This document shows positions 1 through 6,201 of a stretch of 6,992 nucleotides of DNA, piece by piece. The DNA lies in the NCBI GenBank assembly GCA_027077325.1, contig JALTGF010000115.1, positions 1,943 to 8,934 on the forward strand, given 5' to 3'. The position numbers and the translations under genes are program-made. This stretch comes from an archaeon. Its GTDB lineage: Archaea > Undinarchaeota > Undinarchaeia > Undinarchaeales > JALTGF01. The stretch's first letter is position 1. Each line of letters opens with the position of its first letter. The notes beneath the pieces were generated by a model. The model saw only the letters and a list, made by a program, of their open reading frames with translations, was not told the DNA's origin and ran no database searches.

Positions 1-909
1 ATACCTGCAATAGTTTCTGCAATAAATTTTCAGACAACTGCAACAATTGAGCTCACTAACGATTTGACACCTTCTGGAAACGAGGGCTCAATGGCAGGGA
101 ATGGTTGGGTTCTTGAAGACAACAGGCCTGCAAATCCCGGCTACAAGGAAAAAAAGCTGGAGCAACAAAAAGAATCAATTGAAAGGGTCTTCAAAGCTGC
201 CAATTTTGATGCAACAAAGCAAAACATAAAGATTGTTGTTAATGGCAATCTAAAGGCAGTTGGCGGAGTTGGTGCAAGTGCAGCAATTTGCGTTGCAATT
301 GCTCGCGCTTTAAATGAAAAATTTAACCTTGGTTTTGACGATAATAAAATAAACGAAATTGCCTATGAGGGAGAGAAAGCATACGCTGGAACTCCTTCGG
401 GCATTGACAACACGGCAGCAACATTTGGCGGGCTTTTGTGGTTTGTTAAATCACCAGACGGGCCGAAAATTGAAAAACTTTCAATAAGGGAACCTGTCGA
501 AATTGTTCTTGGCAACACTGGGCTTACAACAGACACAGCAAGGGCAGTTGCGGGAGTCCGTGAAAGAAAGGAAAAGTATCCAGAAAAATACAATGCGCTG
601 TTTAAGCAGGCAGAGGAACTTGCTCACAAAGCAAGAAAGGCCTTGTTTGATTACAATCTGGAAGAGGTTGGTGCGCTTATGAACGAAAACCACAAGATGC
701 TACAAGAAATAGAAGTTTCCCACGAAAAACTTGACGAGCTTGTGGAAATCGCAAGAAACGCAGGCGCACTCGGGGCAAAAATGACTGGTGGCGGGCTCGG
801 TGGTTATATGCTTGCCCTAACCCCTGGAAAGGAACTTCAGGAAAAGGTTGCGAAGGCAATGGAAGAAAAAGGTTATGAAGCGCTGAGAACACAAATCGGA
901 ATTTACTAA
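1..909 (+). CDS. mvk: Mevalonate kinase-like GHMP kinase (MVK1), 5' end cut by window edge
   Basis: This probably phosphorylates mevalonate to mevalonate 5-phosphate with ATP in the cytoplasm. The reading frame is open from base 1, so 302 residues of an incomplete gene are visible. The first visible residues (IPAIVSAI) match the segment just after the GEHxVVYG motif of mevalonate kinases, so I infer only about 15-25 N-terminal residues are missing. Visible GHMP motifs (visible-codon numbering) are the ATP-binding loop GGVGASAA at 88-95, the catalytic segment TPSGIDNTAATFGG with Asp at codon 136 (bases 406-408), and the C-terminal motif KMTGGGLGGYMLAL starting at 260. Motif 3 has Leu and Tyr where the family usually has Gly and Cys. 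The insert around NRPANPGYKEKK separates it from the shorter MVK2 downstream. It ends 72 bases before a new promoter, so it is probably transcribed separately from the aconitase X operon. Another GHMP kinase specificity cannot be fully excluded. Confidence 0.85.
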   Translation: MPAIVSAINFQTTATIELTNDLTPSGNEGSMAGNGWVLEDNRPANPGYKEKKLEQQKESIERVFKAANFDATKQNIKIVVNGNLKAVGGVGASAAICVAIARALNEKFNLGFDDNKINEIAYEGEKAYAGTPSGIDNTAATFGGLLWFVKSPDGPKIEKLSIREPVEIVLGNTGLTTDTARAVAGVRERKEKYPEKYNALFKQAEELAHKARKALFDYNLEEVGALMNENHKMLQEIEVSHEKLDELVEIARNAGALGAKMTGGGLGGYMLALTPGKELQEKVAKAMEEKGYEALRTQIGIY

Positions 910-935
910 ATAATTACTCAATGTATCTCACTCAG

Positions 936-957
936 CGAAACACATATTTATTTAAAC
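936..957 (+). promoter_or_regulatory. Archaeal BRE/TATA promoter for the aconitase X operon
   Basis: This is the only gap between genes (910-981). It contains an A/T-rich TATA-like element, TTTATTTAAA at 947-956, preceded by a purine-rich BRE-like stretch (CGAAACA, 936-942). The element centre lies about 30 bases before the ATG at 982. An archaeal transcript starting 25-27 bases downstream would therefore begin within a few bases of the start codon. No Shine-Dalgarno-like sequence precedes this ATG. Both points suggest a leaderless mRNA. The match is by eye and A/T-rich DNA gives false positives. Confidence 0.6.
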
Positions 958-981
958 TTCTAACCTTACTCTTGAATTAAG

Positions 982-2178
982 ATGGAACTCACAGAACACG
1001 AGCAAAAAATGCTCTCCGGAGAATTTGGAAATGCAAAGAAAAAGTCAATGGAAATTCTCGTGGCATTAGGGAAGATTTTTGGCGCCAAAAATATGATACC
1101 TATAAAAAGTGTTCAGGTTGCAGGCGTTTCATATTCTAATTTAGGAGAAGCAGGTCTTGAATACTTGTCTGAACTTGCTAAGGATGGCAAAGTAGAGGTT
1201 TTAACAACATTAAACCCGGCTGGGATGGACCGAGAAAATTGGCGTGCTCTTGGTATCCCAGAGGACTTTGCAATAAAACAGAACAGGGTAATTGAAGCTT
1301 TTGCAAAAATGGGAATACAAACAACCTGCACTTGCACGCCTTACCTGATTGGAAATCTTCCAAAAAGAGGCGACCATATTGCCTGGAGTGAATCAAGTGC
1401 AGTAACCTATGCAAATTCTGTTATTGGGGCTTACACAAACAGGGAAGGAGGGCCAAGCGCTCTTGCTGCGGCTTTAACAGGCGTAACTCCAAACTATGGC
1501 ATGCATCTTGACGAAAACAGAAAACCGGACATTCATTTTAAAGTTGAAGCAAAATTAAAGACGCTTTCTGACTATGGTGCACTTTCATATTTTGTTGGAA
1601 CGCACTGCAAGGCAAAAATTCCTTATTTATCTGGCATCTCAAATCCGACAAATGACCAGTTAAAAACTTTCTCAGCAGGAGTTGTGACCTATGGCTCAAA
1701 GCCACTGTTCCATGTTCAGGGAGTAACTCCGGAAGCTGCAAAATATGAGCCACCTGTAGAAACAATCACGGTAACGCAAAAGGACCTTGAAGATTCTTAC
1801 AAGGCATTAACTGGTCCAGGAAATGATGTTGATTTTGTAAGTATTGGCTGTCCACACGCCAGTATAGACGAGTTAAAAAAGGTTGCAGATTTGCTAAAAG
1901 GCAAAAAAGTAAAAGTTGAAACTTGGATTGCAACTGCGCGACCAACAAAGAAAAAAGCTGACGAGCTTGGCTACTCAAAAATAATTGAAGATTCAGGTGC
2001 AAAGTTTGCTTGCGACACCTGTATGGTTGTTGCACCAATTAAAGGCAGGTTTAAGTCTATTGCAACAACTTCTGCAAAAGCTGTTTACTATGTTAGCGCT
2101 AGGTTTGGCATGCTAACAAGGATTGGCTCTTTAGAAGATTGCATTAATGCTGCAATTACCGGGAAATGGAAAAAATGA
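982..2178 (+). CDS. Phosphomevalonate dehydratase large subunit (aconitase X catalytic subunit)
   Basis: This is the catalytic iron-sulfur subunit of the enzyme that dehydrates mevalonate 5-phosphate to trans-anhydromevalonate 5-phosphate in the archaeal mevalonate pathway. The 398 residues carry the aconitase X signature: CTCTPY at 116-121, WSESSAVTYANS at 135-146, TNREGGPSALAAA at 152-164, GCPHAS at 289-294 and CDTCMVVAP at 344-352. Cys118 (or Cys116), Cys290 and one of Cys344/Cys347 are the likely cluster ligands; that assignment is inferred from family pattern. The length suits the separate-subunit archaeal form, and a small-subunit gene follows with an overlap. Aconitase X enzymes in bacteria can act on hydroxyproline, but the mevalonate-pathway neighbours make phosphomevalonate much the likelier substrate. 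An in-frame TGA at 973-975 limits the start to this ATG, which follows a promoter and lacks a ribosome site. Confidence 0.93.
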   Translation: MELTEHEQKMLSGEFGNAKKKSMEILVALGKIFGAKNMIPIKSVQVAGVSYSNLGEAGLEYLSELAKDGKVEVLTTLNPAGMDRENWRALGIPEDFAIKQNRVIEAFAKMGIQTTCTCTPYLIGNLPKRGDHIAWSESSAVTYANSVIGAYTNREGGPSALAAALTGVTPNYGMHLDENRKPDIHFKVEAKLKTLSDYGALSYFVGTHCKAKIPYLSGISNPTNDQLKTFSAGVVTYGSKPLFHVQGVTPEAAKYEPPVETITVTQKDLEDSYKALTGPGNDVDFVSIGCPHASIDELKKVADLLKGKKVKVETWIATARPTKKKADELGYSKIIEDSGAKFACDTCMVVAPIKGRFKSIATTSAKAVYYVSARFGMLTRIGSLEDCINAAITGKWKK

Positions 2179-2561
2179 AAGGCAGAACAATTTTTGGCGG
2201 AAAAGTAGAGGGAGAAGCTTTAGTAAGTACTGAGCCAATTTCCTTTTATGGGGGTGTAGACCCAGACACGGGTAAGGTTGTTGAAAAGGGACACCCATTA
2301 GAAGGCAAGTCAATTGCTGGAAAAGTGCTTGTTTTCCCCCAAGGAAAGGGAAGCACAGTCGGTTCATACATAATGTATAGTCTAAAGAAAAATGGAAAGG
2401 CGCCTGCAGCAATCATTTGCAAGGAAACCGAAACAATAGTTGCTGTCGGTGCAATAATCTCAGAAATCCCAATGGTTGATAAAATAGATATCTCTCAAAT
2501 CAAAACTGGAGATAAAGTTAAAATTGATGCAGATAATGCCATAGTGGAAGTGATAAAATGA
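2175..2561 (+). CDS. Phosphomevalonate dehydratase small subunit (aconitase X swivel domain)
   Basis: This is the partner of the preceding gene. Together they form the heterodimer that dehydrates mevalonate 5-phosphate. The protein is about 128 residues, normal for the stand-alone small subunit. It shows the family pattern in order: an N-terminal GRxxFGGKVEGEAL segment, ISFYGGVDPDTGKV, HPLEGKSIAGKVLVFP, the GKGSTVGSY loop whose Ser is probably an active-site residue, and a C-terminal IISEIPMVDKI segment. I chose the ATG at 2175 because it overlaps the large-subunit stop as ATGA, the same junction used three more times in this operon, and because small subunits commonly begin close to the GR motif. 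An ATG three codons earlier (2166) is the alternative and would add only Met-Glu-Lys. No strong ribosome site is seen for either, so translation is probably coupled to the large subunit. Confidence 0.92.
   Translation: MKGRTIFGGKVEGEALVSTEPISFYGGVDPDTGKVVEKGHPLEGKSIAGKVLVFPQGKGSTVGSYIMYSLKKNGKAPAAIICKETETIVAVGAIISEIPMVDKIDISQIKTGDKVKIDADNAIVEVIK
2546..2554 (+). promoter_or_regulatory. Ribosome binding site for MVK2
   Basis: GGAAGTGAT differs by one base from GGAGGTGAT, the complement of the conserved archaeal 16S rRNA 3' end. It ends three bases before the ATG at 2558, with its GGAAG core ending seven bases before it. It lies inside the small-subunit gene and supports the overlapping start chosen for the next gene. 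Confidence 0.6.
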
Positions 2562-3496
2562 TAAAGACATCTGCTCCCGGAAAGTTAATTCTTTTTGGCG
2601 AACATGCGGTTGTTTATGGAGAAGCTGCAATAGCAACTGCAATAAATAAGCGTGCATTTGTAACCGCAGAAAAAATTGAGACGCCTAAAATAGTCATAGA
2701 AAGAAAAAATCCTGAAACACAAATCGAGGTAGGTTTTCATGAGGACACTACTGATCCGGTTGTAAGGGCAGTTCAGGAATCATTAAAAAAAATAAATAGG
2801 TGGGAAGGCATTAAGCTTGAAATAGATTCTCAAATTCCACTCTCAGTTGGCATGGGCTCAACTTCATCAATACTTGCAGCTACTTCAAGCGCTGTCCTAA
2901 ATCTATTTGAAGAACCTGACGTGGAAGATGTTGTCAAAATCGCACACGAAGCTGAGAAGGCAGTTTATGATAAGCCAAGTGGGATTAACACTGCTGTGTC
3001 AGCTCTAGGCGGAACCATATACTTTCAGCGAGGCCATATAGAACCAATCAGGACTGAGCCAATAGAAATTGTTGTTGGAAATGCTGGCTCAAGAAAAAAC
3101 ACGCGAGCACTTATTGAAGATGTTAGGAAACGAGTTGAGGATCCAAGAGTTTCTTACAACCTCTTTACAATTGGCTCAATTGTTAGGCAGGCAAGAAAAG
3201 CAATTTTTGAAAACAATTTAAAGGAACTTGGAAACCTTATGAACAAAAATCACTACTACTTAAGAGAACTTGGTGTTAGCTCGGTTGAACTTGAACGATT
3301 GGTAGAAACTGCAAGGGCTGCCGGAGCATACGGGGCAAAACTCACAGGGGCAGGCGGTGGCGGATGCATAATTGCCCTAACAGATGATCCTGAAAGAGTA
3401 ATTGAGGCTCTTAATGAAAAAGGCGCCGATGCATTTTTAGTAAAAACCCATCAAGGCGGAGTAAGAAAAGAGCAAACAAATGAATACTTACAATAA
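2558..3496 (+). CDS. mvk: Mevalonate kinase-like GHMP kinase (MVK2) with Asn at the catalytic Asp position
   Basis: By overall sequence this is an archaeal mevalonate kinase, 312 residues and full length. Visible motifs are APGKLILFGEHAVVYG at 6-21 (including Lys9, equivalent to the active-site lysine of the Methanocaldococcus enzyme), the ATP loop IPLSVGMGSTSS at 93-104, and the C-terminal GAKLTGAGGGGCIIAL. The catalytic segment reads KPSGINTAVSALGG: residue 144 is Asn (AAC, bases 2987-2989), where rat-type enzymes have PSGVDN and the Methanocaldococcus enzyme has SITDT. The Asp there is the proposed base that activates the substrate hydroxyl. The other motifs look intact, so this is not a decayed gene. 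Its place directly after the aconitase X genes, with an ATGA overlap and its own ribosome site, ties it to the pathway. It could be a weak mevalonate kinase, a kinase for another intermediate, or a non-catalytic partner of MVK1. Family assignment is firm; activity is uncertain. Confidence 0.88.
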   Translation: MIKTSAPGKLILFGEHAVVYGEAAIATAINKRAFVTAEKIETPKIVIERKNPETQIEVGFHEDTTDPVVRAVQESLKKINRWEGIKLEIDSQIPLSVGMGSTSSILAATSSAVLNLFEEPDVEDVVKIAHEAEKAVYDKPSGINTAVSALGGTIYFQRGHIEPIRTEPIEIVVGNAGSRKNTRALIEDVRKRVEDPRVSYNLFTIGSIVRQARKAIFENNLKELGNLMNKNHYYLRELGVSSVELERLVETARAAGAYGAKLTGAGGGGCIIALTDDPERVIEALNEKGADAFLVKTHQGGVRKEQTNEYLQ

Positions 3497-4277
3497 GGAT
3501 TTAATTTTCATAAAACTTGGCGGCGCAGCAATTACTCACAAGTCCAAGCCAGGTAAAGTTAACTTTTCAGTTTTAAAAAGGGTTTCAAAAGAAATAAGTG
3601 GGTTCTATGACGATTACAAACTTTTAATTGGTCATGGTGGCGGAAGTTTTCCGCATGCAGTTGCATCAAAATATGACCTAAGCAACGGGATTGAAACCTG
3701 CGGAGTTAGGGGCTTTACAGAAATCCAGGCATCTGCTCACGCTTTAAATAATATTGTTTTAGAGGAATTTTTAAAAAAGAAAATCCCTGCAATTTCAATT
3801 CAACCCTCTGCTTGTACAATTATGGATAATGGGAAAGTCAAGAAAATGTATTACGAGCCAATTGAAACCCTTCTAAACAATGGAATTGTTCCAATAATTT
3901 ATGGAGACATAATTCCAGACCGCTCAAAGGGCTGTTCAATTGCTTCAACTGAAATGCTGTTTTCTTATTTAGCAAGGAAGCTAAAACCAAGCAAAATAAT
4001 AATTGGCACTGATGTGGATGGTGTCTTTACTGAAGATCCAAAGAAGGGAAATGGGGAGCTAATAGAGTTAATAGATAAAAACAACATCCAAAATATTCTC
4101 AAAAACATAAAGCCGACAATTTCAAATGATGTTACTGGGGGAATGTATCATAAAGTTAAGGAACTCTATAAACTTTCAAAATTGGATATAGAAATTGACA
4201 TAATAAATCTATTAAAGAAAGATTACTTAAAGGAAACTGTTAAAGAAAAAAGATTAGGAACGAGGATTTTAAGATGA
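3480..4277 (+). CDS. ipk: Isopentenyl phosphate kinase
   Basis: This cytoplasmic enzyme uses ATP to convert isopentenyl phosphate to IPP, the step that sets archaeal mevalonate pathways apart from the classical one. The 265 residues have the amino-acid-kinase fold signature: KLGGAAITHK at 12-21, GHGGGSFPHAVASKY at 51-65 (His59 aligns with the catalytic His60 of the Methanocaldococcus enzyme and marks IPK against related kinases), SIQPS at 106-110, YGDII at 141-145, TDVDGVF at 177-183 and DVTGGMYHK at 217-225. The first loop has Ala16 where the family usually has Ser. The start overlaps MVK2 by 17 bases, the only junction that is not ATGA; no other Met precedes the KLGG motif, so this start is the sensible one. 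No convincing ribosome site lies close upstream. The gene appears more A/T- and Lys/Ile-rich than the aconitase X genes. Confidence 0.94.
   Translation: MNTYNKDLIFIKLGGAAITHKSKPGKVNFSVLKRVSKEISGFYDDYKLLIGHGGGSFPHAVASKYDLSNGIETCGVRGFTEIQASAHALNNIVLEEFLKKKIPAISIQPSACTIMDNGKVKKMYYEPIETLLNNGIVPIIYGDIIPDRSKGCSIASTEMLFSYLARKLKPSKIIIGTDVDGVFTEDPKKGNGELIELIDKNNIQNILKNIKPTISNDVTGGMYHKVKELYKLSKLDIEIDIINLLKKDYLKETVKEKRLGTRILR
4262..4265 (+). promoter_or_regulatory. Ribosome binding site for IPP isomerase
   Basis: A GAGG core sits eight bases before the ATG at 4274, inside the end of the kinase gene. It supports the overlapping ATGA start of the isomerase gene. Confidence 0.5.
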
Positions 4278-5338
4278 GCCCAAAAACATCGAGCAGGAAA
4301 ATGGACCACTTGAAAATAGTTTCAAGTAAGATGGTCCAAGCAAAGGAAAAGACAACCCTTTTCGAGGATGTGGAGCTTGTGCACCAGGCACTCCCAGAAG
4401 TTGATGAGGATGAAATTGATCTTTCAGTTAAATTTTTTGGAAAGAAGTTAAATTATCCCTTAATCATAAGCGGGATGACTGGTGGCCATAAAGCTGCTTT
4501 AAAAATAAACAAAAATCTTGCAATCGCCGCTCAGGAAACTGGAATCGCAATGGGTGTTGGCTCGCAGAGAGCAATGCTAGAAAATCCAGATTTAACCTAT
4601 ACTTATCAAGTCAAAGAATTTGCTCCTGATCTTCCATTTTTAGTTGGAAATATTGGTGCACCTCAACTCGCGCATTTTGGGATTGATGGAATAAAAACTG
4701 CATACAACTCGATAGAGGCAGATGCTATGGCAATTCACTTAAACAATTTACAGGAAGCAGTTCAAAAAGAAGGCGATACATCTTCTAGGGGCTATCTTAA
4801 TGAAATCAAAAAAAGCATTAGTGGGGTAAATTTTCCAATAATTATAAAAGAAACAGGCGGGGGAATCTCAAAGGAAACTACAAAAAAATTAATTGACATT
4901 AATGCAACTGGAATAGATGTTGGTGGTGCGGGAGGGACCTCCTGGAGTGCAGTTGAACTTTTAAGAGGTAATCGCCCTGAATTAAAGGACTTTTGGGACT
5001 GGGGAATACCAACCGCTGCAAGTATCCTGGAAGTTCGTTCTGTTTCGGCAAAAATCCCACTTATTGCTACTGGCGGTTTAAGAACTGGGCTTGATATTGC
5101 TAAGGCGATAGCACTGGGTGCTGATGTTGCTGGTCTTGCTTATCCTTTTTTTAAGGCAGCAGAGCGAGGGCCAAATGAAGTCATCAACTTAATTGAAAAT
5201 CTTGCAAAGATCTTGCGAACAACAATGTTTCTTGTGGGCGCGAAGAACACAAACGAGTTAAAGCAAAGCAAATATGTTCTATTTGGAACGCTGCTAAATT
5301 GGTCTAATTATAGGAATTTAAAGCATGCCTTAATATGA
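4274..5338 (+). CDS. fni: Type 2 isopentenyl-diphosphate delta-isomerase (FMN-dependent)
   Basis: This enzyme interconverts IPP and DMAPP using reduced FMN and magnesium, supplying the allylic starter for prenyl chain growth. The 354 residues form a TIM-barrel of normal family length. Motifs in order are RKMDHL at 8-13, ISGMTGGH at 65-72, MGVGSQRAML at 93-102, GNIGAPQ at 125-131, HLNNLQE at 155-161 (Gln160 and Glu161 match the substrate and metal-binding pair), IKETGGGIS at 191-199, DVGGAGGTSW at 215-224 (flavin and phosphate region) and ATGGLRTGLDIAKAIALGAD at 265-284. The family usually reads HLNPLQE, so Asn158 replaces Pro. It overlaps both neighbours as ATGA and follows the kinase that makes its substrate. 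Assignment is secure; related FMN enzymes such as lactate oxidase lack the HLNxxQE motif. Confidence 0.96.
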   Translation: MSPKTSSRKMDHLKIVSSKMVQAKEKTTLFEDVELVHQALPEVDEDEIDLSVKFFGKKLNYPLIISGMTGGHKAALKINKNLAIAAQETGIAMGVGSQRAMLENPDLTYTYQVKEFAPDLPFLVGNIGAPQLAHFGIDGIKTAYNSIEADAMAIHLNNLQEAVQKEGDTSSRGYLNEIKKSISGVNFPIIIKETGGGISKETTKKLIDINATGIDVGGAGGTSWSAVELLRGNRPELKDFWDWGIPTAASILEVRSVSAKIPLIATGGLRTGLDIAKAIALGADVAGLAYPFFKAAERGPNEVINLIENLAKILRTTMFLVGAKNTNELKQSKYVLFGTLLNWSNYRNLKHALI

Positions 5339-6201
5339 AAAAAATTACGCTTCTTGAAAAAGTAAGATATCTGGCTCAAAGCACGCGGCCAATAAACTTA
5401 TTGATGATTTTTGCAGGAGTTTTAATAACGATTTATGTAGGCTTAAAGGGATTCTCAAGTTTAAAGCTAACCTTGCTTACTGCTTTTGCTGCAGTATCCA
5501 TTGCAGCCGGAGGCAATGCCATAAATGATTACTATGATATTGATATTGATGTTATAAACCGCCCAAATCGGCCTTTGCCATCCGGAAAGATAAAACCAAA
5601 AACAATCTGGGTATTTTCAATCTTGCTTTTCATCCTTGGAATATCCTTCTCACTGTTGCTTCCGCTTCTCAATCTAGTTATTGCAGTAATAAACTCAATC
5701 CTGCTGGGCCTGTACGCATCAAAATTAAAAAGAAGTGGCTTTTTTGGAAATCTTCTCATAAGCTACCTGGTTGCCTCTGTTTTTATCTTTAGTGCGGCTG
5801 CAATTGGAAAGTTGCTTATCGGAGTTTTTCTTGCAATTGTCGCATTCTTCACAAATGCCGCTCGGGAGATATTGAAAGATATGGAAGATGTAAAAGGGGA
5901 CAAATTGTTTGGGGCAAAAACCTTTCCAATGCTTGAAGGGCGAAAGAAATCAGTGGTAGTTGTTAATGCATTCCTTATAATTGGCATCCTGCTCAGTCCA
6001 ATACCTTACTTGATAGGTTTGTTATCCTTGTATTATATGCTCTTTGCATTTTTGACAGATATTCTATTCGTGTATGTAATTTGCTCAATAACAAAAAGTG
6101 CTTCTATTAAAAATATAAAAGTAAATCAAAAAAGGGTAAAAATCGCAGCAATTATTGGGCTCTTGGCATTTTTGGCTGGGACTGTGCCATTTCCAATTTA
6201 A
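5335..6201 (+). CDS. UbiA-family prenyltransferase, probable digeranylgeranylglyceryl phosphate synthase
   Basis: This is an integral membrane enzyme of 288 residues that probably transfers a second geranylgeranyl group to geranylgeranylglyceryl phosphate, an early step of archaeal ether-lipid synthesis. The two metal/diphosphate motifs are clear: NDYYDIDID at 64-72, running into INRPNRPLPSG, and REILKDMEDVKGD at 177-189. Hydrophobic segments lie at about 20-38, 45-63, 92-110, 111-127, 140-157, 159-174, 206-222, 224-250 and 268-286, which fits the nine-helix UbiA fold. The uninterrupted NRPxRPLPSG segment and the operon position after IPP and DMAPP supply favour the lipid enzyme over menaquinone, heme O or other quinone prenyltransferases, though those cannot be excluded from sequence alone. 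Its ATG overlaps the isomerase stop as ATGA. Its stop overlaps the stop of the opposing gene at the palindrome TTAA. Confidence 0.88.
   Translation: MKKITLLEKVRYLAQSTRPINLLMIFAGVLITIYVGLKGFSSLKLTLLTAFAAVSIAAGGNAINDYYDIDIDVINRPNRPLPSGKIKPKTIWVFSILLFILGISFSLLLPLLNLVIAVINSILLGLYASKLKRSGFFGNLLISYLVASVFIFSAAAIGKLLIGVFLAIVAFFTNAAREILKDMEDVKGDKLFGAKTFPMLEGRKKSVVVVNAFLIIGILLSPIPYLIGLLSLYYMLFAFLTDILFVYVICSITKSASIKNIKVNQKRVKIAAIIGLLAFLAGTVPFPI
6128..6142 (-). terminator. Possible T-rich terminator of the RecA/KaiC-like gene
   Basis: On the minus strand this stretch reads T5-ACCC-T6, about 55-70 bases past the stop of the minus-strand gene and inside the UbiA gene. Archaeal transcription often stops at such U-rich tracts without a hairpin. 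Position and composition are suggestive only. Confidence 0.3.

Noticed and set aside
64..909. A TTG start at 64 for the first kinase gene
   Set aside because: The frame is open to base 1 and the residues before 64 match conserved mevalonate kinase sequence, so the TTG is an internal leucine codon and the gene is truncated by the window.
1..909. Galactokinase or diphosphomevalonate decarboxylase for the first gene
   Set aside because: The PSGIDNTAATFGG segment and the IPAIVSAI N-terminal segment match mevalonate kinases; no galactokinase signature is seen and the decarboxylase motif set does not fit.
363..2412. Several minus-strand open frames of 65-93 codons inside the first kinase and aconitase X genes
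   Set aside because: They lie opposite strongly conserved genes, have low-complexity Leu/Phe/Gln/Ser-rich translations typical of antisense frames, and show no recognisable motif.
982..2561. Aconitase, 3-isopropylmalate dehydratase or hydroxyproline dehydratase as the function of the two-subunit enzyme
   Set aside because: The WSESSAV and TNREGGPSALAAA signature is that of aconitase X rather than classical aconitases, and the mevalonate-pathway neighbours favour phosphomevalonate dehydratase.
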